Positions 6,752 to 7,483 of a stretch of 7,483 nt of DNA are shown here, one piece after another; the stretch's first letter is position 1; each line of letters starts with the position of its first letter. The notes under the pieces were generated by a model that worked only from the letters and a program-made list of their open reading frames with translations, was not told where the DNA came from and made no database searches. The position numbers and the translations under genes are program-made. This DNA comes from Bacteroidia bacterium (GTDB taxonomy: Bacteria > Bacteroidota > Bacteroidia > B-17B0 > Aurantibacillaceae), in the NCBI GenBank assembly GCA_026418315.1, contig JAOABO010000088.1, forward strand, positions 1 through 7,483, given 5' to 3'.

Positions 6752-7209
6752 AACAAAAAATTTGGATTTACATTATAGAAAAAGAACTTTCTGAATCCGA
6801 ATTACAAAATTTAGTCAATGAATGCAAGCATTTTGTAAATAGTTGGAAATCGCATGAGGCGCCAGTGCAAGCCAGCGTAGAATTATATAAAAATCGTTTG
6901 TTGATATTTCGTAATAATGAAGATTTCAATCCCATAGGCGGGTGTGCCACCGACCAACTTTTTCGCTTTATTCAGGAGTTGGAAAAAAAATACTCCACAC
7001 CATTACTAAACAGAAAATTAGTTGTATTCGAAAAAAACGGAAAGCTCGTGGTAGAAAATATCCAACAAACCGTATCTCTTATTCAAAATGGTATGATTAC
7101 CCAAGACACCATCGTTTACAATACAGCCATCATTTCGTCAGATGAATGGGAAGAGTTCAGAAAACCAGCAAGGGAAAGTTGGTTAAATAAAGTACTTCAA
7201 ATGATATAA
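6748..7209 (+). CDS. Conserved protein of unknown function (often labelled 'ABC transporter ATPase')
   Basis: Product of 153 aa whose function I cannot assign. It resembles a small soluble protein family I recall from Bacteroidota, commonly given the database label ABC transporter ATPase. Nothing here supports that label: there is no Walker A (GxxxxGKS/T), no LSGGQ signature, and the protein is far too short for an ABC nucleotide-binding domain. Visible landmarks are IWIYIIEKELSESELQ at 5-20, a Trp-containing helix (FVNSWKSH at 29-36), GGCATDQLFRFIQELEKKY at 64-82 as the strongest motif-like block, a LLNRKLVVFEKNGKLVV strand pair at 86-102, and ARESWLNKVL near the end. There is no signal peptide or membrane helix, so it should be cytoplasmic. 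The 4-bp overlap with purB and the 1-bp gap to the next gene place it firmly in the operon, but the neighbours do not point to a specific role. Confidence 0.85.
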   Translation: MKQKIWIYIIEKELSESELQNLVNECKHFVNSWKSHEAPVQASVELYKNRLLIFRNNEDFNPIGGCATDQLFRFIQELEKKYSTPLLNRKLVVFEKNGKLVVENIQQTVSLIQNGMITQDTIVYNTAIISSDEWEEFRKPARESWLNKVLQMI

Positions 7210-7210
7210 G

Positions 7211-7483
7211 GTGAAAACACTATTTATCCGAAGTATTACAGGGCTTTTTTTTGGAATAGTTTTAATTGGTCTTATTTATTATTCTTTTGATACATTTTTA
7301 CTTTTACTCACACTTATAGCAATAGGTAGTTTTTTCGAACTAAAAAATTTATTCAAGAAAGCACAGTTGTATGTCAATGAAAAAAGTTTATGGATAAAAT
7401 CCACATTAGTTTTTTTATTAACCATTTATCCTGTATTTGAAACCAACACCAGCCCTGCCCTATTCAATCAATATAGATTATTG
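7211..7483 (+). CDS. cdsA: Probable phosphatidate cytidylyltransferase (3' end missing)
   Basis: Partial membrane protein of 91 visible residues, open to the window edge. CdsA makes CDP-diacylglycerol from phosphatidic acid and CTP, the precursor of all major bacterial phospholipids. The frame is closed by TGA at 7202-7204 just upstream and no ATG lies near, so the GTG at 7211 is the start. It begins 1 bp after the previous stop. The N-terminus KTLFIRSITGLFFGIVLIGL has the basic residues plus R-x-x-T-G-L pattern of CdsA proteins, followed by hydrophobic helices at ~10-24, ~27-42 and ~65-75. An acidic residue at the end of the second helix (FFEL at 42-45) is also typical. The diagnostic C-terminal signature lies beyond the window, so another polytopic membrane protein cannot be excluded. 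Confidence 0.7.
   Translation, partial: MKTLFIRSITGLFFGIVLIGLIYYSFDTFLLLLTLIAIGSFFELKNLFKKAQLYVNEKSLWIKSTLVFLLTIYPVFETNTSPALFNQYRLL

Noticed and set aside
6942..7145. 67-codon + strand ORF inside the unknown-function gene
   Set aside because: It is an alternate-frame shadow of the 6748-7209 gene, with a basic, low-complexity translation and no motif.

Overview
The window looks like a chromosomal segment of a low-GC member of the Bacteroidota, possibly a Chitinophagales/Chitinophagaceae-like lineage. The phylum rests on several sequence features. The DNA is AT-rich, start codons lack clear Shine-Dalgarno sequences, and two gene starts carry candidate Bacteroidota-type -7 boxes (TAnnTTTG-like). 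The topoisomerase IV subunit B carries EGDSASGSITK/KGKPLN features, and there is a secreted carboxypeptidase-regulatory-like (CarboxypepD_reg) protein and a small protein that resembles a family I know mainly from this phylum. Placement below phylum is a guess.

Layout: the window opens inside an MscS-type mechanosensitive channel gene (+, 5' end missing). It is convergent with a minus-strand gene for a small exported protein with an N-terminal carboxypeptidase-regulatory-like domain. That gene is divergent from parE (topoisomerase IV subunit B, +), with the short region between them serving both starts. After parE comes a 163-bp intergenic stretch whose first half is C-rich and G-poor. A tight + strand run then fills the rest: tatA, gatA, purB, a 153-aa protein of unknown function, and the 5' part of a probable cdsA. 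Spacing in this run is 26 bp, 2 bp, a 4-bp ATGA overlap and 1 bp, so it is very likely one transcription unit running past the right edge.

The genes are mostly housekeeping: osmotic safety valve (MscS), chromosome decatenation (ParE), Tat protein export (TatA), Gln-tRNA amidation (GatA), purine synthesis (PurB) and phospholipid precursor synthesis (CdsA). They do not form a single pathway; the operon looks like a growth-linked housekeeping cluster. I see no mobile element, CRISPR array, tRNA, rRNA, defence locus or clear signs of horizontal transfer. No strong case for an undescribed system can be made. The least explained items are the 153-aa protein of unknown function, the exported CarboxypepD_reg protein and the C-rich intergenic stretch.
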